A model generated the notes under the pieces. It had not been told where the DNA came from and searched no databases. It saw only the letters and a list, made by a program, of their open reading frames with translations. From positions 1-64,000 of the forward strand of contig JAHBXV010000035.1 of the NCBI GenBank assembly GCA_019636285.1: DNA of 64,000 bases, written 5' to 3'. Source of the stretch: Planctomycetaceae bacterium. Lineage in GTDB: Bacteria > Planctomycetota > Planctomycetia > Planctomycetales > Planctomycetaceae. A program made the translations under genes and the position numbers. Positions 54,409 through 63,594 of the stretch are shown piece by piece (positions within the stretch are counted from its first letter, which is position 1; the number at the start of each line of letters is the position of its first letter).

Positions 54409-55287
54409 ATGTCGTTGTTCCCGAGTGATTTTCTGACGCGGGTGGAATATCTGTCGATCATTTCGCGTCGCGTCTTCCGGGGATCCTTATTGGCGCAGCG
54501 ACGGACCATGCAGCTCGGCTCGGGCATTGAGTTTTCCGACCATCGCGAGTATGCCGCTGGGGACGACTTCCGTTATCTCGACTGGAATATCTATGCCCGC
54601 CACGGCGATCTGCTTCTGAAGAGGTTCCAGGAAGAACAGGATCTGCACGTTTACCTGCTGCTCGATTGTTCTCGCAGCATGGCATTCGGCGATGGCCGGA
54701 AATTCGACCTGGCCCGCCAGTTGATCGCCGCCATCGCCTATATCGCGCTGGCTGATCTCGACCGGATCTCGGTCATGGCGTTCACTGATGGCGTGGTCGG
54801 CGAATTCCCGCTGACTCGCGGCAAAGCGAGGATTCTGCAGTTGATGTCGTTCCTGGAGCGAATGCAGACCGGCGGACAGGAAACCGACGTCGGCGCGGCT
54901 GTCCAGGGTCTGTTGCATCGAGGCTCGCGTCGGGGAATGGCCGTTCTCGTCAGCGACCTGTTCGACCCACGGGGGTTTCAGCGCGGACTCGATCAACTCC
55001 GGCACCGGCGCTTCGATGCCCATGTGTTGCAACTGTACCGTGCTGAAGAAGCCGATCCGGGTCTCCTGGGAGACGTTGAACTGGTCGACATCGAGAACGA
55101 CTCGATCCGCAAGGTGACGGTCACCGAACGGAATTTGCGTTCTTACCGGGAACTCTTCACGGCTCATCAGTCGTCCGTGCGGGAATACTGCCGTAACTAC
55201 GGACTCGGCTGCACACAAGCAGAGGCCAGCGTACCGTTCGATGAACTGATTTTGCGAATGATGCGAGCCACGCAGGTGCAGCGATGA
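54409..55287 (+). CDS. DUF58 (degenerate VWA) protein
   Basis: The 292-residue protein has the DUF58 signature 'GDDFRYLDWNIYARHGDLLL', followed by 'VYLLLDCSRSMAFGDG', in which the VWA metal site is partly kept (DCSRS). DUF58 proteins sit with MoxR and BatA-type genes and probably bridge ATPase and membrane VWA partners. An acidic C-terminus is present. It lies 83 bases after moxR and 52 before the next gene, on the same strand. Confidence 0.9.
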   Translation: MSLFPSDFLTRVEYLSIISRRVFRGSLLAQRRTMQLGSGIEFSDHREYAAGDDFRYLDWNIYARHGDLLLKRFQEEQDLHVYLLLDCSRSMAFGDGRKFDLARQLIAAIAYIALADLDRISVMAFTDGVVGEFPLTRGKARILQLMSFLERMQTGGQETDVGAAVQGLLHRGSRRGMAVLVSDLFDPRGFQRGLDQLRHRRFDAHVLQLYRAEEADPGLLGDVELVDIENDSIRKVTVTERNLRSYRELFTAHQSSVREYCRNYGLGCTQAEASVPFDELILRMMRATQVQR

Positions 55288-55339
55288 ACACAAGCATCAT
55301 CGGCCCCAATCACCGCCGAACTCCAGGGAGGGCCAGCCT

Positions 55340-57259
55340 ATGAGTTTCGGCGTGCCGACCGCGCTGTGGTGGTCGCTGCTGGTGATCCCGGTGATCGCCC
55401 TGTACATCCTCAAAGTCCGGCTGCGACGGATGCCGACGTCCACGACGATGTTTTGGAACCAGATTTTCGACGAGAAGCCACCCCGATCAATCTGGGAAAC
55501 GCTGAAGCACTTGCTCTCGCTGCTGGCTCAACTTGCGATCCTGGCGTTCCTCGTGCTCAGCGTCGCCGATCCCTACCTCCCAGGCCAGCTCAAGGCTTCT
55601 CGGCGGATCGTGGTCATCGTCGACAACAGCGCGAGCATGCGCGCGATCGATGTCGAGCCATCACGGCTGGCGGCCGCGAAACAGAAGGCCGTCGCGCTGG
55701 TGGATGGTCTCCGCTTCGGCGATGAAATGGCAGTTGTATTGGCGGGGGACCATCCGACGGTCGCCCTCGGCATGAGCGGTCACGCGCCGACACTCAAGCG
55801 AACCATCGAGGCGATTGTTCCGACCGATTGTCCGTCAAGCATCCAGCCCGCGATCGATCTTGGACGACGCCTGATCGGAACGCACCCCCACGGACAACTC
55901 GTGGTCCTCACGGACGGCTGTTCCCCCGGGAGCGAAGCGCTGCTTGGCCAGAAAGACGTTTCGCTGGACATTATCGGCACGCTGGCAGGCAACGTCGGCA
56001 TCACGCAGTTTCAGGTCCGTCGCAGCCTCATCGATCCGCTCGGCTATGAAGTCCTGACGGCCGTCTCCAATGCTTCTGACGGTTCGGTGGAAGGTCGCCT
56101 GGAACTCGAACTCAACGACGTCACCGTCGACATTCTGCCCCTCAAGCTCGCACCCGGCGAAACCTGGACCCGATCGCTGGAAAAGACATCGCTCGAAGGG
56201 GGACGACTGACGGCCGCGCTCACAAAGATGACGTCGCCGGCCGCACAGGGAAGCGAAGCAACGCCGTTCCAGGATCCGCTCGCCAGCGATGATCGCGCTT
56301 ACGCAATTCTGCCCCCCCGCAAGATCCAGAACGTGCTGCTTGTAACGCCCGGCAACCTGTTTCTGCAGAAAGTCTTCGAGGCGAACCGCCTGGTGAACCT
56401 GACCGTCGTGAAAGAGCTGCCGACCGAGTGGCCACCCGACACGATCATCGTGTTGCATCGTCTGGTTCCCCAGAAGCTGCCGCCCCGCGACGTCCTGGTC
56501 ATCGATCCCGACGGCCCCAGCGAAGCCTGGCAACTCGGCGACTTGCTGGAGAACCCGATCATCACGCAGCAGGACGCCGCATCGCCGCTGATGACTCATC
56601 TCAAGCTCGACAACGTCACAATGCCCAAAGCCCGACGGCTGACGTTCACGGATCCTCCGCACATTCTGGCAGGGGCCGTCTCCGGAGAGCCGGTCTATGC
56701 GTCGTTTCCGCGAACTTCGCCTTTCAAAGGCCTGGTCCTGCCGGTCAGTCTCGATGAGGGCGACCTCACGTTTCGGACGGCGTTTCCCATCATGGTCGCC
56801 AACGCACTGAGCTGGTTCGGCGGATCGTCCGGCGAACTGCAACCCGCCGTGGCGACGGGGGCGATCGTTCATCTCGCGCTGGAAGGGGTCAAACCGGATG
56901 GTCACGACCCACTCAAGCTTCTCTCTCCCAATGGTGCGACAAAACCGGTGATTCTCGCCCCCGCGAGCGAGGGTGACAACAAGCCACCGGCTGCGACCAT
57001 CGGTCCGCTCGAAGAGATCGGCATCTGGGAAGTTGGCGAGGGGGATACCGATCCGAAAGTGGTCGCCGCCACCGCGGTGAACCTCTCCAACCCGCTTGAG
57101 TCCGATCTCCGCGCGCCGGACAGCGTGCGAGAAGCCGTCGAGCGGCCGCTTCATGCGGCAGCGTGGTTCACGCGGCCCCTGTGGTACTACCTGGCGATTC
57201 TGGTGTTAAGTCTGGCGACCGTGGAGTGGTTCCTCTTCCAACGAAGGTGGATTCGATGA
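55340..57259 (+). CDS. BatA-type membrane VWA protein
   Basis: The 639-residue protein begins with the BatA-type N-terminus: two hydrophobic helices ('FGVPTALWWSLLVIPVIALY', 'HLLSLLAQLAILAFLVLSVA'), then a VWA domain whose metal site is DNSAS at 95-99, with 'VVLTDGCSPG' about 100 residues later, and a long periplasmic part. A last helix ('PLWYYLAILVLSLATVEWFL') anchors the C-terminus. It is coupled to the next VWA gene by ATGA at 57256-57259. Such proteins support membrane complexes or stress tolerance, but the specific job here is unknown. Confidence 0.88.
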   Translation: MSFGVPTALWWSLLVIPVIALYILKVRLRRMPTSTTMFWNQIFDEKPPRSIWETLKHLLSLLAQLAILAFLVLSVADPYLPGQLKASRRIVVIVDNSASMRAIDVEPSRLAAAKQKAVALVDGLRFGDEMAVVLAGDHPTVALGMSGHAPTLKRTIEAIVPTDCPSSIQPAIDLGRRLIGTHPHGQLVVLTDGCSPGSEALLGQKDVSLDIIGTLAGNVGITQFQVRRSLIDPLGYEVLTAVSNASDGSVEGRLELELNDVTVDILPLKLAPGETWTRSLEKTSLEGGRLTAALTKMTSPAAQGSEATPFQDPLASDDRAYAILPPRKIQNVLLVTPGNLFLQKVFEANRLVNLTVVKELPTEWPPDTIIVLHRLVPQKLPPRDVLVIDPDGPSEAWQLGDLLENPIITQQDAASPLMTHLKLDNVTMPKARRLTFTDPPHILAGAVSGEPVYASFPRTSPFKGLVLPVSLDEGDLTFRTAFPIMVANALSWFGGSSGELQPAVATGAIVHLALEGVKPDGHDPLKLLSPNGATKPVILAPASEGDNKPPAATIGPLEEIGIWEVGEGDTDPKVVAATAVNLSNPLESDLRAPDSVREAVERPLHAAAWFTRPLWYYLAILVLSLATVEWFLFQRRWIR

Positions 57260-59958
57260 CCGGATTTCCCTTCGAACTCACGCGGCCCTGGGCGCTGATC
57301 TTTCTGATCGCCGTCCCCGTCCTCGTCTATTACTTCGTCTGGAGTCTGAGCGACTTTCCGAGACGACAGCGGATCATTTCGCTGCTGATCCGGTCGACAA
57401 TCGTCCTGCTGGTGATTTTGTCACTGGCCGGGCTGACACTGCTCCGCGACGTCCACGATCAGTATGTCATCTTTCTGGTCGACGACAGCCTGAGTGTCGA
57501 CAAGGACGGGGCTGCCCGCGTCGAGTCGTTTCTCGAAGAAGCCGACAAAGCCAAAGGGGCGAACCGGCTGGCCTATCTGAATTTCGCGAAGTCCCCCGGC
57601 GATGTTCATGAGGACCGCGTGAGCGCTGTTCCTTCGACGGAACCCGCATCGAACGCCTCCGCCATTCCTCCCGCCACCGACGACTTTCGCCAGGGAACGA
57701 ATATCGCCGCCGCCGTCGAGTCCGCGGCTGGATTTCTCCCGCCGGGATACGTGCCACAGCTTGTAATCTTAACCGACGGCAACCAGACAGCGGGCGATGC
57801 CTTGCAAGCGGCCGTTCGCAGTGGCGTCCCCGTTTCGACGATTCCCCTCCCCACGCGCAGCGATCCGGAAGTGCAGGTCTCCGAAGTCCGCGTGCCGGCC
57901 GAGGTCCGTGAAGGCGAGCCGTTCAACGTCGAAGTCGTCGTCCATTCTAATCACGACGACGAAGGGCTGATCGAAGTCTACCGGGGCGATCACAAGGTCA
58001 TCGGCGAACGCAAAGCACTTAAGAAAGGCGAAAACACCTTCCGGTTCCAGCAGTCGGTCGAACGCGAACGCCTCGCTGCCTATGCAGCCCGCATCTCCGA
58101 CCTCAAAAGCGATACGCTGCTCGACAACAATTCCGAAAGCGGGCTGGTCTTCACCGCTGGTAAGCCGCGCGTTCTGATTATCGAAAGCGATCCCAACCTC
58201 ATCCGCGAGTTGGCCTTCGCTCTGGAAGATGAAGGCATCCAGGCCGATATCCGTCCGCCGCAGGGCATGCCCGATTCCCTCGCCGACTTGCAGAACTACG
58301 AACTGCTGGCGCTCTCAAACGTCCCGGCTACGGCTCTCTCGCAGAAGCAGATGGATGTCGCCCGCACCTTCGTCCAGGAACTCGGCGGCGGCTTCATGAT
58401 GCTCGGCGGCGAACAGTCGTTCGGGCTCGGCGGCTACTACAAAAGCACGCTCGAAGAAATTCTCCCCGTCCGCAGCGACTTCGAAAAAGAGAAAGAGAAA
58501 CCCAGCCTCGGGATGGTGCTGATCATCGACAAATCGGGATCAATGAGCGGTGAGCCGATCGAGATCGCCAAGTCTGCAGCCCGCAGCGCCGTCGAGCTGT
58601 TAGGCCGCCGCGACCAATGCGCGGTCCTCGCCTTCGATGGCGACACGTATGTCATCAGCGAAATGCAGTCGGCCAGTAACAAGGGAAAGATTTCCGATGA
58701 AATCGGACAGATCGAAGCCGGCGGCGGCACCACCATGTACCCGGCGATGGAGCAGGCGTTCGAGATTCTGCAGTCAACGCCCGCCAAGCTGAAGCACGTC
58801 ATCATCCTCACCGACGGCGTCTCCAACCCGGGCGATTTCGCCGGTCTGGCGCAGCAGATGTCAGCCTCGAAAATCACCGTCTCCACCGTCGCCATGGGGG
58901 GCGCTGACACCACTCTGCTCGAGGAAATCGCCCGTGAAGGCAAGGGCCGTTATTACCTCGCCGAAGACATCTCGACAATCCCCCAGATCTTCGCCAAGGA
59001 AACTGTCACGGCCAGCAAGTCAGCCATCGACGAGCAGCCCTTCATCCCGCAGATCGTCCGCAAGTCGCATGCCCTCTCTGGGATCGACATGGACTCCGCC
59101 CCCTTCCTGCTGGGATACGTCATCACCCGCCCCAAGCCCACCAGCGAAGTCATCCTGGCCACCGAAAAAGGGGATCCCTTGTTGGCCTGGTGGCGGTATG
59201 GGCTCGGCATGACGGTCGCCTTCACGTCCGACGCCAAAAGCCGCTGGGCCGCCGAATGGCTGACCTGGCCGGGCTACGGCAAGTTCTGGACCCAGGTCGT
59301 CCGCCAGGCCATGCGCAAGGGTGATGCCCGCGGCATCCAGGTCGCCCTCGCCCGTAATGACGGTGGGACGGAGGTCGCGCTCGACGCGGTCGACACGCTC
59401 GGCCGCTTCCTCAACGATGCCCAGGTCGAAATGACCGTCATCGACCCGCAGCTCAAACGAACAGCCGTCCAACTCGCCCACACCGCCCCGGGCCGTTACG
59501 TGGAAACCATCCCGACCCCGCTGACCGGCGCCTATCACCTCGAAATCAACGTCAAACAGAACGGGCAATCGCTCTACCGCCAATCCCGCGGCCTCACCAT
59601 CGGCTACAGCGACGAACTCCGCATCAAACCCACCAACGAGCCCCTGCTCCAGGAAATCGCCAAAGCCACCGGCGGCCAGTACGCTCCCGCCGCCACCGAC
59701 CTCTTCCGGACCACCCGCACCGCCTCCCGCCCCACCCCCCTCTGGCAACCTCTCCTGACAGCCGCCCTCCTCCTCTTCGTCCTCGACGTCGCCCTCCGCC
59801 GAATCGACTTCACCCTCCACTGGCCCTTCGCTACCCTCCGCAAACCCAGCCGCCCGCAGCCAGCTTCAGGCACCAACGGTGCCCCGCGCGGCACAGCCTC
59901 CGAACCGATGGCATCAAGGTACGACAAGGCAAGATCGACGGTCGGAAGCTTCGATTGA
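57256..59958 (+). CDS. VWA protein with glutamine amidotransferase-like domain
   Basis: The 900-residue protein starts at ATG 57256 (ATGA overlap). It has two N-terminal helices ('WALIFLIAVPVLVYYFVWSL', 'LIRSTIVLLVILSLAGL'), a first degenerate VWA ('YVIFLVDDSLSVDKDG'), a class I glutamine amidotransferase-like region ('PRVLIIESDPNLIRELAFAL' to 'GGEQSFGLGGYY'), and a full VWA domain with D425-K-S427-G-S429 ('IIDKSGSMSGEP') and 'IILTDGVSNPG'. A final helix follows at about 855-870. This layout is standard for the VWA-GATase proteins in planctomycete MoxR clusters. The 3' end is extremely C-rich, which may reflect strand bias. Confidence 0.88.
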   Translation: MTGFPFELTRPWALIFLIAVPVLVYYFVWSLSDFPRRQRIISLLIRSTIVLLVILSLAGLTLLRDVHDQYVIFLVDDSLSVDKDGAARVESFLEEADKAKGANRLAYLNFAKSPGDVHEDRVSAVPSTEPASNASAIPPATDDFRQGTNIAAAVESAAGFLPPGYVPQLVILTDGNQTAGDALQAAVRSGVPVSTIPLPTRSDPEVQVSEVRVPAEVREGEPFNVEVVVHSNHDDEGLIEVYRGDHKVIGERKALKKGENTFRFQQSVERERLAAYAARISDLKSDTLLDNNSESGLVFTAGKPRVLIIESDPNLIRELAFALEDEGIQADIRPPQGMPDSLADLQNYELLALSNVPATALSQKQMDVARTFVQELGGGFMMLGGEQSFGLGGYYKSTLEEILPVRSDFEKEKEKPSLGMVLIIDKSGSMSGEPIEIAKSAARSAVELLGRRDQCAVLAFDGDTYVISEMQSASNKGKISDEIGQIEAGGGTTMYPAMEQAFEILQSTPAKLKHVIILTDGVSNPGDFAGLAQQMSASKITVSTVAMGGADTTLLEEIAREGKGRYYLAEDISTIPQIFAKETVTASKSAIDEQPFIPQIVRKSHALSGIDMDSAPFLLGYVITRPKPTSEVILATEKGDPLLAWWRYGLGMTVAFTSDAKSRWAAEWLTWPGYGKFWTQVVRQAMRKGDARGIQVALARNDGGTEVALDAVDTLGRFLNDAQVEMTVIDPQLKRTAVQLAHTAPGRYVETIPTPLTGAYHLEINVKQNGQSLYRQSRGLTIGYSDELRIKPTNEPLLQEIAKATGGQYAPAATDLFRTTRTASRPTPLWQPLLTAALLLFVLDVALRRIDFTLHWPFATLRKPSRPQPASGTNGAPRGTASEPMASRYDKARSTVGSFD

Positions 59959-60186
59959 CCGGCAGTCCGAGTGTCATTCACTCGAAGTGCGACTGGCTAG
60001 TTTCGGCAAAGATCGCCCCGACTACCAAAAAGTCATTGTCTCTTATAACCGTTCCTGCGAGGTCGGCACGGATCGGCCAATCCGGTGAATTGGGATCGCT
60101 CGCCTGTAGCTTTCCTGCTTTTTTTGATCCAGCCGGTACAACTTTTCGTTGGTCATGGCATCACTCGGCTGTGAATAGGAATTCGC

Positions 60187-60879
60187 ATGTTTTCGTTCGA
60201 TCCCATTGCCGCTGCGCTCGCCGTTTCGGCTCTCTGGATTGCTTATCTCGCTTACCGGGCGTCTTGCCGGATCTGGGTCAGGCTGCTGGTTGTAGACGGT
60301 GCGTTCTCCAGTAGTATTTATGAGGCGGATCATTCGTATCTCGACGTTGTGATACAGAATCTTGGACTGCCTTTGCATCAGGCTCGCATTAGCCTTTTTT
60401 TCAAGGATCGTGACGGAAGAAACTATGCCTTGGGGATGCAGAGGGTGGAGTATGCCAGCCGTCACAAAGTCGTCTCAGACAATGGCGAGTTCGCCCAAGG
60501 CATGATCGGGGTTTTTCGATTGAAGTCCACCATCCTGGCAAAGGATGGTGGATACGGAATCCAAATGCTGAAAAAGCTGGAATGCCCCAAGCAGTGCGAT
60601 GCGAGAATTCAAGTCTATTCTCAAGACTTTCTTGTAGCGGAATTTCGTCTTTGGAAGCGATTTTATTGGGTTAAGTCCACGTGGAACCGATTCGTAACTA
60701 GGGTCAATCAAAGCTTTGATAGAACAGTCAAGGCCGCAGATGGGACGATTTATCTGAAGCCCGGCAAAGTGCTTCCAGAATTCAACGTCAATTCCCAATG
60801 GCGTTTGGAATGTTTCGTGCGAGACACTGTTTCGCTGAGTCCTTCCTTGGCTCAGGAGAGCAATGGAGAGGCATCGTAG
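60187..60879 (+). CDS. Uncharacterised membrane-anchored protein
   Basis: An 'aggaa' lies six bases upstream of the ATG. The 230-residue protein has one N-terminal membrane helix ('AAALAVSALWIAYLAYRA') and a soluble beta-rich domain ('YLDVVIQNLGLPLHQARISL', 'IGVFRLKSTILAKDGG'). The composition is AT-richer than that of the MoxR cluster, so a more recent arrival is likely. No family is recognised; the layout of a helix plus an Ig-like domain fits a small sensor or accessory protein. Confidence 0.6.
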   Translation: MFSFDPIAAALAVSALWIAYLAYRASCRIWVRLLVVDGAFSSSIYEADHSYLDVVIQNLGLPLHQARISLFFKDRDGRNYALGMQRVEYASRHKVVSDNGEFAQGMIGVFRLKSTILAKDGGYGIQMLKKLECPKQCDARIQVYSQDFLVAEFRLWKRFYWVKSTWNRFVTRVNQSFDRTVKAADGTIYLKPGKVLPEFNVNSQWRLECFVRDTVSLSPSLAQESNGEAS

Positions 60880-61011
60880 CGACAAGAACGAGGCGAATGG
60901 ACATCCTTCTGGGCGTCATCGGAGATGCTGCCCGACCAAATCATTTACGATGACTCGTCTGGTCAGGGCCGTTTGCTTTGGGAACGTAGGCAAAACTGTT
61001 GGAGGCAATCT

Positions 61012-61218
61012 GTGACGGACCGACACTTGATCTCCCGCGATGAACTCCTCGCCGCCGGCGCCCTCGACGTCCCGCCGTCCTGGAGAAAATCCCTCGGCGT
61101 CGAACGCGTTCAGCGCGACCTCTTCTCGGACTTGCCCGAGGACGACCCTTCCGACGAACCGCAACCGCCGCATCGGTCAGATCCGGATCGCGGTACGGCA
61201 ACCTCATCACTTCAGTGA
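61012..61218 (+). CDS. Short uncharacterised protein, GTG start
   Basis: The GTG at 61012 follows an excellent 'ggagg' by six bases, which supports a 68-residue product. It contains 'LISRDELLAAGALDVPPSWR' and an acidic, Pro-rich tail. No domain is recognised. A longer frame starting at 60925 lacks such a site. Confidence 0.45.
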   Translation: MTDRHLISRDELLAAGALDVPPSWRKSLGVERVQRDLFSDLPEDDPSDEPQPPHRSDPDRGTATSSLQ

Positions 61219-61387
61219 TTGCAGAAAAGTCTGGGATTAACGAGGAAAGACGCTGAACAAGGGTTCTCGAAACAGAATAAACAGGCTTGCAACTGAACAC
61301 AACTTCCGTACACTGGTTTTCAGAGTATCCGAGTGGCGGTTCCTTACCTGTCACAGTAAGGTTCTAACACGCACGGTTAAATCAATT

Positions 61388-61415
61388 GGACGGGTCTTGG
61401 ACCCGTCCTTTTTTT
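61388..61415 (+). terminator. Rho-independent terminator
   Basis: A perfect 8-base stem ggacgggt / acccgtcc (61388-61395, 61401-61408) with a cttgg loop is followed by seven T residues. It probably ends transcription from 60187/61012. Confidence 0.9.
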
Positions 61416-61496
61416 GCGTGCAGGCGTCGCTCGACGGGTACTGGTCCTCGGGCCTGCGGCTGAAATGCGCGGTTCTCCGGTTGATCCGAAATCCGT

Positions 61497-61928
61497 ATGC
61501 CGCTACCAACCCGTCCAGAAATCAACCCCTACGACGACCTGGACGGTCGCGTCGCCTGCGAACATTTCCTCGGCAAAAGCCTGGAGGAGGCCGAGGCGCT
61601 CTTCCGTGACAATGCGATCCACTACGAGGAAGACCTCATGTGGATGGGGCCGGCTGCGTTTCGCTACTATTTACAGGCTGTCGTTCAGTTCGTTCGCAGC
61701 GAATCCGCCTCCGCCAGTCCAGAGTTCATCGCGCACTTTGCCAAAACTCTGGAGTTCCGCCTGGAGTACGAGCCACGGGAGTTGCAGCCCGTTGCCGAGC
61801 AACTCGTCGTACTTTGCCGCTACGTGACGGAGAATTGGTCGCGGTTCGAGGCTGGTTGCGAGGCCTACGACAATGTTCACGCTCGCTACGAGACGCTCCA
61901 ACAAGCATTTTCGTGTCCGGAAGCATGA
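61497..61928 (+). CDS. Small uncharacterised soluble protein
   Basis: The 143-residue protein reads as a compact mainly helical domain ('FLGKSLEEAEALFRDNAIHY', 'FRYYLQAVVQFVRSESASAS', 'AHFAKTLEFRLEYEPRE'). It is not recognised. It lies 80 bases after the terminator and is convergent with the next gene (stops 22 bases apart). Its high Glu/Ala content would fit an immunity-like or structural role, but there is no evidence for either. Confidence 0.6.
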   Translation: MPLPTRPEINPYDDLDGRVACEHFLGKSLEEAEALFRDNAIHYEEDLMWMGPAAFRYYLQAVVQFVRSESASASPEFIAHFAKTLEFRLEYEPRELQPVAEQLVVLCRYVTENWSRFEAGCEAYDNVHARYETLQQAFSCPEA

Positions 61929-61949
61929 GCAAGCGACCAGTTTCGACAA

Positions 61950-63155
61950 TCACACTGATCTTGCTTTTGACGCACGAACGATCCACACTCCAATTCCAAA
62001 TCCCGCCAGAAGCAAGGGGACGCCAATGATGATCAGCCACACCAGCATCACGCGTCGCTCATTCCAGGTCTTGTAAGCCTCCGGGACCGAAATCGATGGC
62101 AATTCTGGCGCGGGTTGAGCCGTATAGCCATCCCAGAAACTTGGGTCCGTGTCGGGGTGGCGTCCCGCTTCCAACCGCTGCGACATGAAAGCAAGCCGTT
62201 GCGCATGCCAATCGTCAGCCTCGCTGCGAAGCTGCTTGTAGGCGGGATCGAGCAGTAGCTCCGCCTTCATGAAATCGGGTTTTGGAAGTAGCGCTTTCAG
62301 CTTCTTTCCCGTCGGCGCATCGGGCAAGATCGAGCCCCGGCCCGAGTCCACCAGTTCGAGGCAGCGCAGCCAGGCGAAATAGGCGAGCGAATTCCGTCCG
62401 CCATCACGCCCCCGTGCGAAACCCGTTGAATTGCGTTGCAGTGCGACGTTCAACGCATGGAAAACATCGACACTCTCCCACGCATTCCCCAGCACGACGA
62501 GGCCTGCGAGCCCCCGCACCGCTTCCTCGGCCTCCTCGGGCTCGGTAAGTTCACCGTAAATATCCTGGAAACTCCAGCCCAGGAAATTGGGAAGGTCTTC
62601 GACGTTCTCGGCTCGTGGCGGATCAATGATCCACTTCATCGCTTGTAACTGATATTTTTCACGCCCGTAATGGGCGTCGGGGTTAATCTCCAGCGCCTTG
62701 GCGATCTCGTCGCAAGCGGACTGGACTTCGTCGATCCTCTCTCGGTCGGCTCCCTCGCCGATCCAGCGATGGACAAGAAACGTGCCGAGATTCGCGTGAT
62801 ACCGGTAAAGGTGCTCCCGCACGTCAGCCTGAGACACGTCGAGCTTCTCAAGTTCGATTCGCTTTCGATCCATCCAGGAGATCGCCTCGTCTCTCATGCC
62901 AAGCCGGTCGCAGGCGACCCCGGCATCGTCGTATGCGGCAAGGTCGCCGGGATGACTCTCGAGATGACGTGCCACTCGGCCCAGTCGCATCTTGTAATAC
63001 AGCGGTGGATTCCGCTCGAACCGGCCGGTCAACACGGCGACAACCTCGGGCATACCGCTGGCCTCGTCCACGGGAGTGTCCCGGTCCCAAAGGCATGCGA
63101 GAGCAGAATGCTGCAAAGCAATCAATAGCGCGAAGACCGCCACGACGTATTTCAT
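61950..63155 (-). CDS. Secreted TPR-like protein with C-terminal membrane helix
   Basis: The start is set at ATG 63155, which opens a signal peptide ('MKYVVAVFALLIALQHSALA') and has 'gggag' upstream; the longer frame is not protein-like. The 401-residue protein has helical repeats ('HLESHPGDLAAYDDAGVACD', 'YHANLGTFLVHRWIGEGADR') typical of TPRs and a C-terminal helix ('VMLVWLIIIGVPLLLAGFGI') followed by basic residues. I recall similar planctomycete proteins of unknown function. It probably stays anchored with its bulk outside the membrane. Confidence 0.7.
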   Translation of the reverse strand: MKYVVAVFALLIALQHSALACLWDRDTPVDEASGMPEVVAVLTGRFERNPPLYYKMRLGRVARHLESHPGDLAAYDDAGVACDRLGMRDEAISWMDRKRIELEKLDVSQADVREHLYRYHANLGTFLVHRWIGEGADRERIDEVQSACDEIAKALEINPDAHYGREKYQLQAMKWIIDPPRAENVEDLPNFLGWSFQDIYGELTEPEEAEEAVRGLAGLVVLGNAWESVDVFHALNVALQRNSTGFARGRDGGRNSLAYFAWLRCLELVDSGRGSILPDAPTGKKLKALLPKPDFMKAELLLDPAYKQLRSEADDWHAQRLAFMSQRLEAGRHPDTDPSFWDGYTAQPAPELPSISVPEAYKTWNERRVMLVWLIIIGVPLLLAGFGIGVWIVRASKARSV

Positions 63156-63302
63156 TATCCGGCTCCCACCGCGCACGCTTTTGTTGAAGTCGCATTTCCG
63201 AGCAACGACAGCTTCGTTAAGGAGTACTCCAGGAACCTTTCGCGGACGAAGGCATAAGCTCAACAGACCGGCTGCCGAGAGCAAGCATGATGATACCAGA
63301 AA

Positions 63303-63581
63303 ATGCCCGTGAGGAAGGACGAGGAAGGACACCTGAATCATCCTGAATTTTCCGACGCCATAAAAAAGGCGAAGACCAGTCAGGAGCATTGTCTGGTCAC
63401 GAACGGTCTGCGGGGCAACTTCGACAAGACCTTCAGCATCTTCTTCGCCAAGAACGTCCTCGGCTGGGAAGACGTGCAGCATGTTGAACAAAACAGCACT
63501 GTCAGTTACAACGATCTCGGATCTGACCAGACAAATGCTCCTTCAGTCGCTGAAGCGAAGAGACTGGCAGAAGAATCATGA
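63303..63581 (+). CDS. Small uncharacterised protein upstream of protease
   Basis: The 92-residue product contains 'KKAKTSQEHCLVTNGLRGNF' and 'TFSIFFAKNVLGWEDVQ', a mixed helical/strand segment with no family match. The start shown is the ATG at 63303, without a good ribosome-binding site; another start is possible. It ends 13 bases before the protease-like gene, so the two are probably co-transcribed and may act together. Confidence 0.5.
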   Translation: MPVRKDEEGHLNHPEFSDAIKKAKTSQEHCLVTNGLRGNFDKTFSIFFAKNVLGWEDVQHVEQNSTVSYNDLGSDQTNAPSVAEAKRLAEES

Positions 63582-63594
63582 TCAAGGTCAAGCG

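Noticed and set aside
59020-59820. 266-codon minus-strand frame inside the VWA gene
   Set aside because: Gly/Glu-rich antisense shadow produced by the C-rich 3' end of the real gene.
61305-61380. tRNA-Asp-like anticodon arm (ccttacctgtcacagtaagg)
   Set aside because: The hairpin has a GTC in its loop, but the loop is too long and D-, T- and acceptor arms are missing.
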